Source: JAJDZL01 sp965221175 (lineage in GTDB: Bacteria > Pseudomonadota > Gammaproteobacteria > Arenicellales > JAJDZL01). From it: a DNA stretch of 64,000 nucleotides. The stretch covers positions 1,736,001 through 1,800,000 of the forward strand of contig OZ244867.1 of assembly GCA_965221175.1 (NCBI GenBank), read 5' to 3'. The notes beneath the pieces are model-generated. The model was given only the letters and a program-made list of their open reading frames with translations, searched no databases and had not been told where the DNA came from. Of this stretch, positions 63,954 to 64,000 are shown in pieces; position 1 is the stretch's first letter; each line of letters starts with the position of its first letter. The position numbers and the translations under genes were made by a program.

Positions 63954-64000
63954 TCTGGTGTAGATGCCTTTGTTGAATTTTTCTGTGCCAGTGTATGCAA

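Overview
The window reads as a chromosome segment of a gammaproteobacterium. The block rpsT / murJ / DUF2203 / ribF / ileS / lspA, the block rplU-rpmA-obgE-proB, and SRP RNA-dnaX-ybaB-recR are arrangements familiar from that class. The assignment rests on gene order and protein character, not on a database search. At least seven decayed or interrupted genes, one intact insertion sequence, one insertion-sequence remnant and two RES/Xre toxin-antitoxin loci point to a genome losing genes, as in host-associated or recently bottlenecked lineages (inference).

Layout. 1-10.9 kb is housekeeping: lspA (cut by the window edge), ileS, ribF, a DUF2203 gene and murJ on the minus strand, a uracil-DNA glycosylase-like gene, rpsT on plus, then proB, obgE, rpmA and rplU on minus. 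A C-terminal scrap of a TRAP transporter permease lies between rpsT and proB. 11.2-18.8 kb runs on plus: SRP RNA, dnaX, ybaB, recR, a polyprenyl diphosphate synthase, tRNA-Pro, a PaaK-like ligase with an enoyl-CoA hydratase, tRNA-Ser(GGA), a YqaA-like membrane protein and a cytochrome c. 19.1-20.7 kb has tRNA-Ser(CGA), tadA and a PhyH-family dioxygenase on minus. 20.9-25 kb is parE-parC. A lipoprotein subtilase with an autotransporter-like C-terminus follows, then sucA-sucB-lpdA with a phosphomannomutase/phosphoglucomutase gene (27.9-34.8 kb).

35.2-48 kb is the accessory, decaying zone. It has a Xre-type antitoxin with a frameshifted RES toxin, a broken AAA+ ATPase fragment, full-length pyruvate carboxylase, decayed proline racemase and beta-hydroxyacid dehydrogenase genes, a glycerophosphodiesterase, an IS4-like transposase remnant, a complete zinc importer (znuA divergent from znuCB), a remnant of a CDF metal exporter and a Sel1-repeat protein. 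An intact RES/Xre pair follows at 48.4-49.5 kb.

49.6-54.4 kb is the most interesting part: a LysW-type carrier-protein pathway for lysine or arginine (lysW, lysX, lysY, lysZ, argD/lysJ). A class II glutamine amidotransferase gene sits inside the operon. The 54-residue LysW ends in EDWGQ, whereas the family attaches substrate to the side-chain carboxylate of a terminal Glu. The amidotransferase keeps Cys2 and the Arg that grips a free alpha-carboxylate but appears to lack the Asp that grips a free alpha-amino group. Together these suggest it acts on the terminal glutaminyl or glutamyl residue of LysW, either as a deamidase that activates the carrier (compare Dop and Pup) or as the hydrolase that releases product.

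54.5-64 kb holds an SDR, a TGS-domain GTPase of the DRG/Obg type, an MFS transporter next to a ThDP-dependent decarboxylase, an HEPN-motif protein, a quinone oxidoreductase gene split by a 1,519-bp insertion sequence with a 9-bp target duplication, and a thioredoxin reductase-like ferredoxin-NADP reductase.
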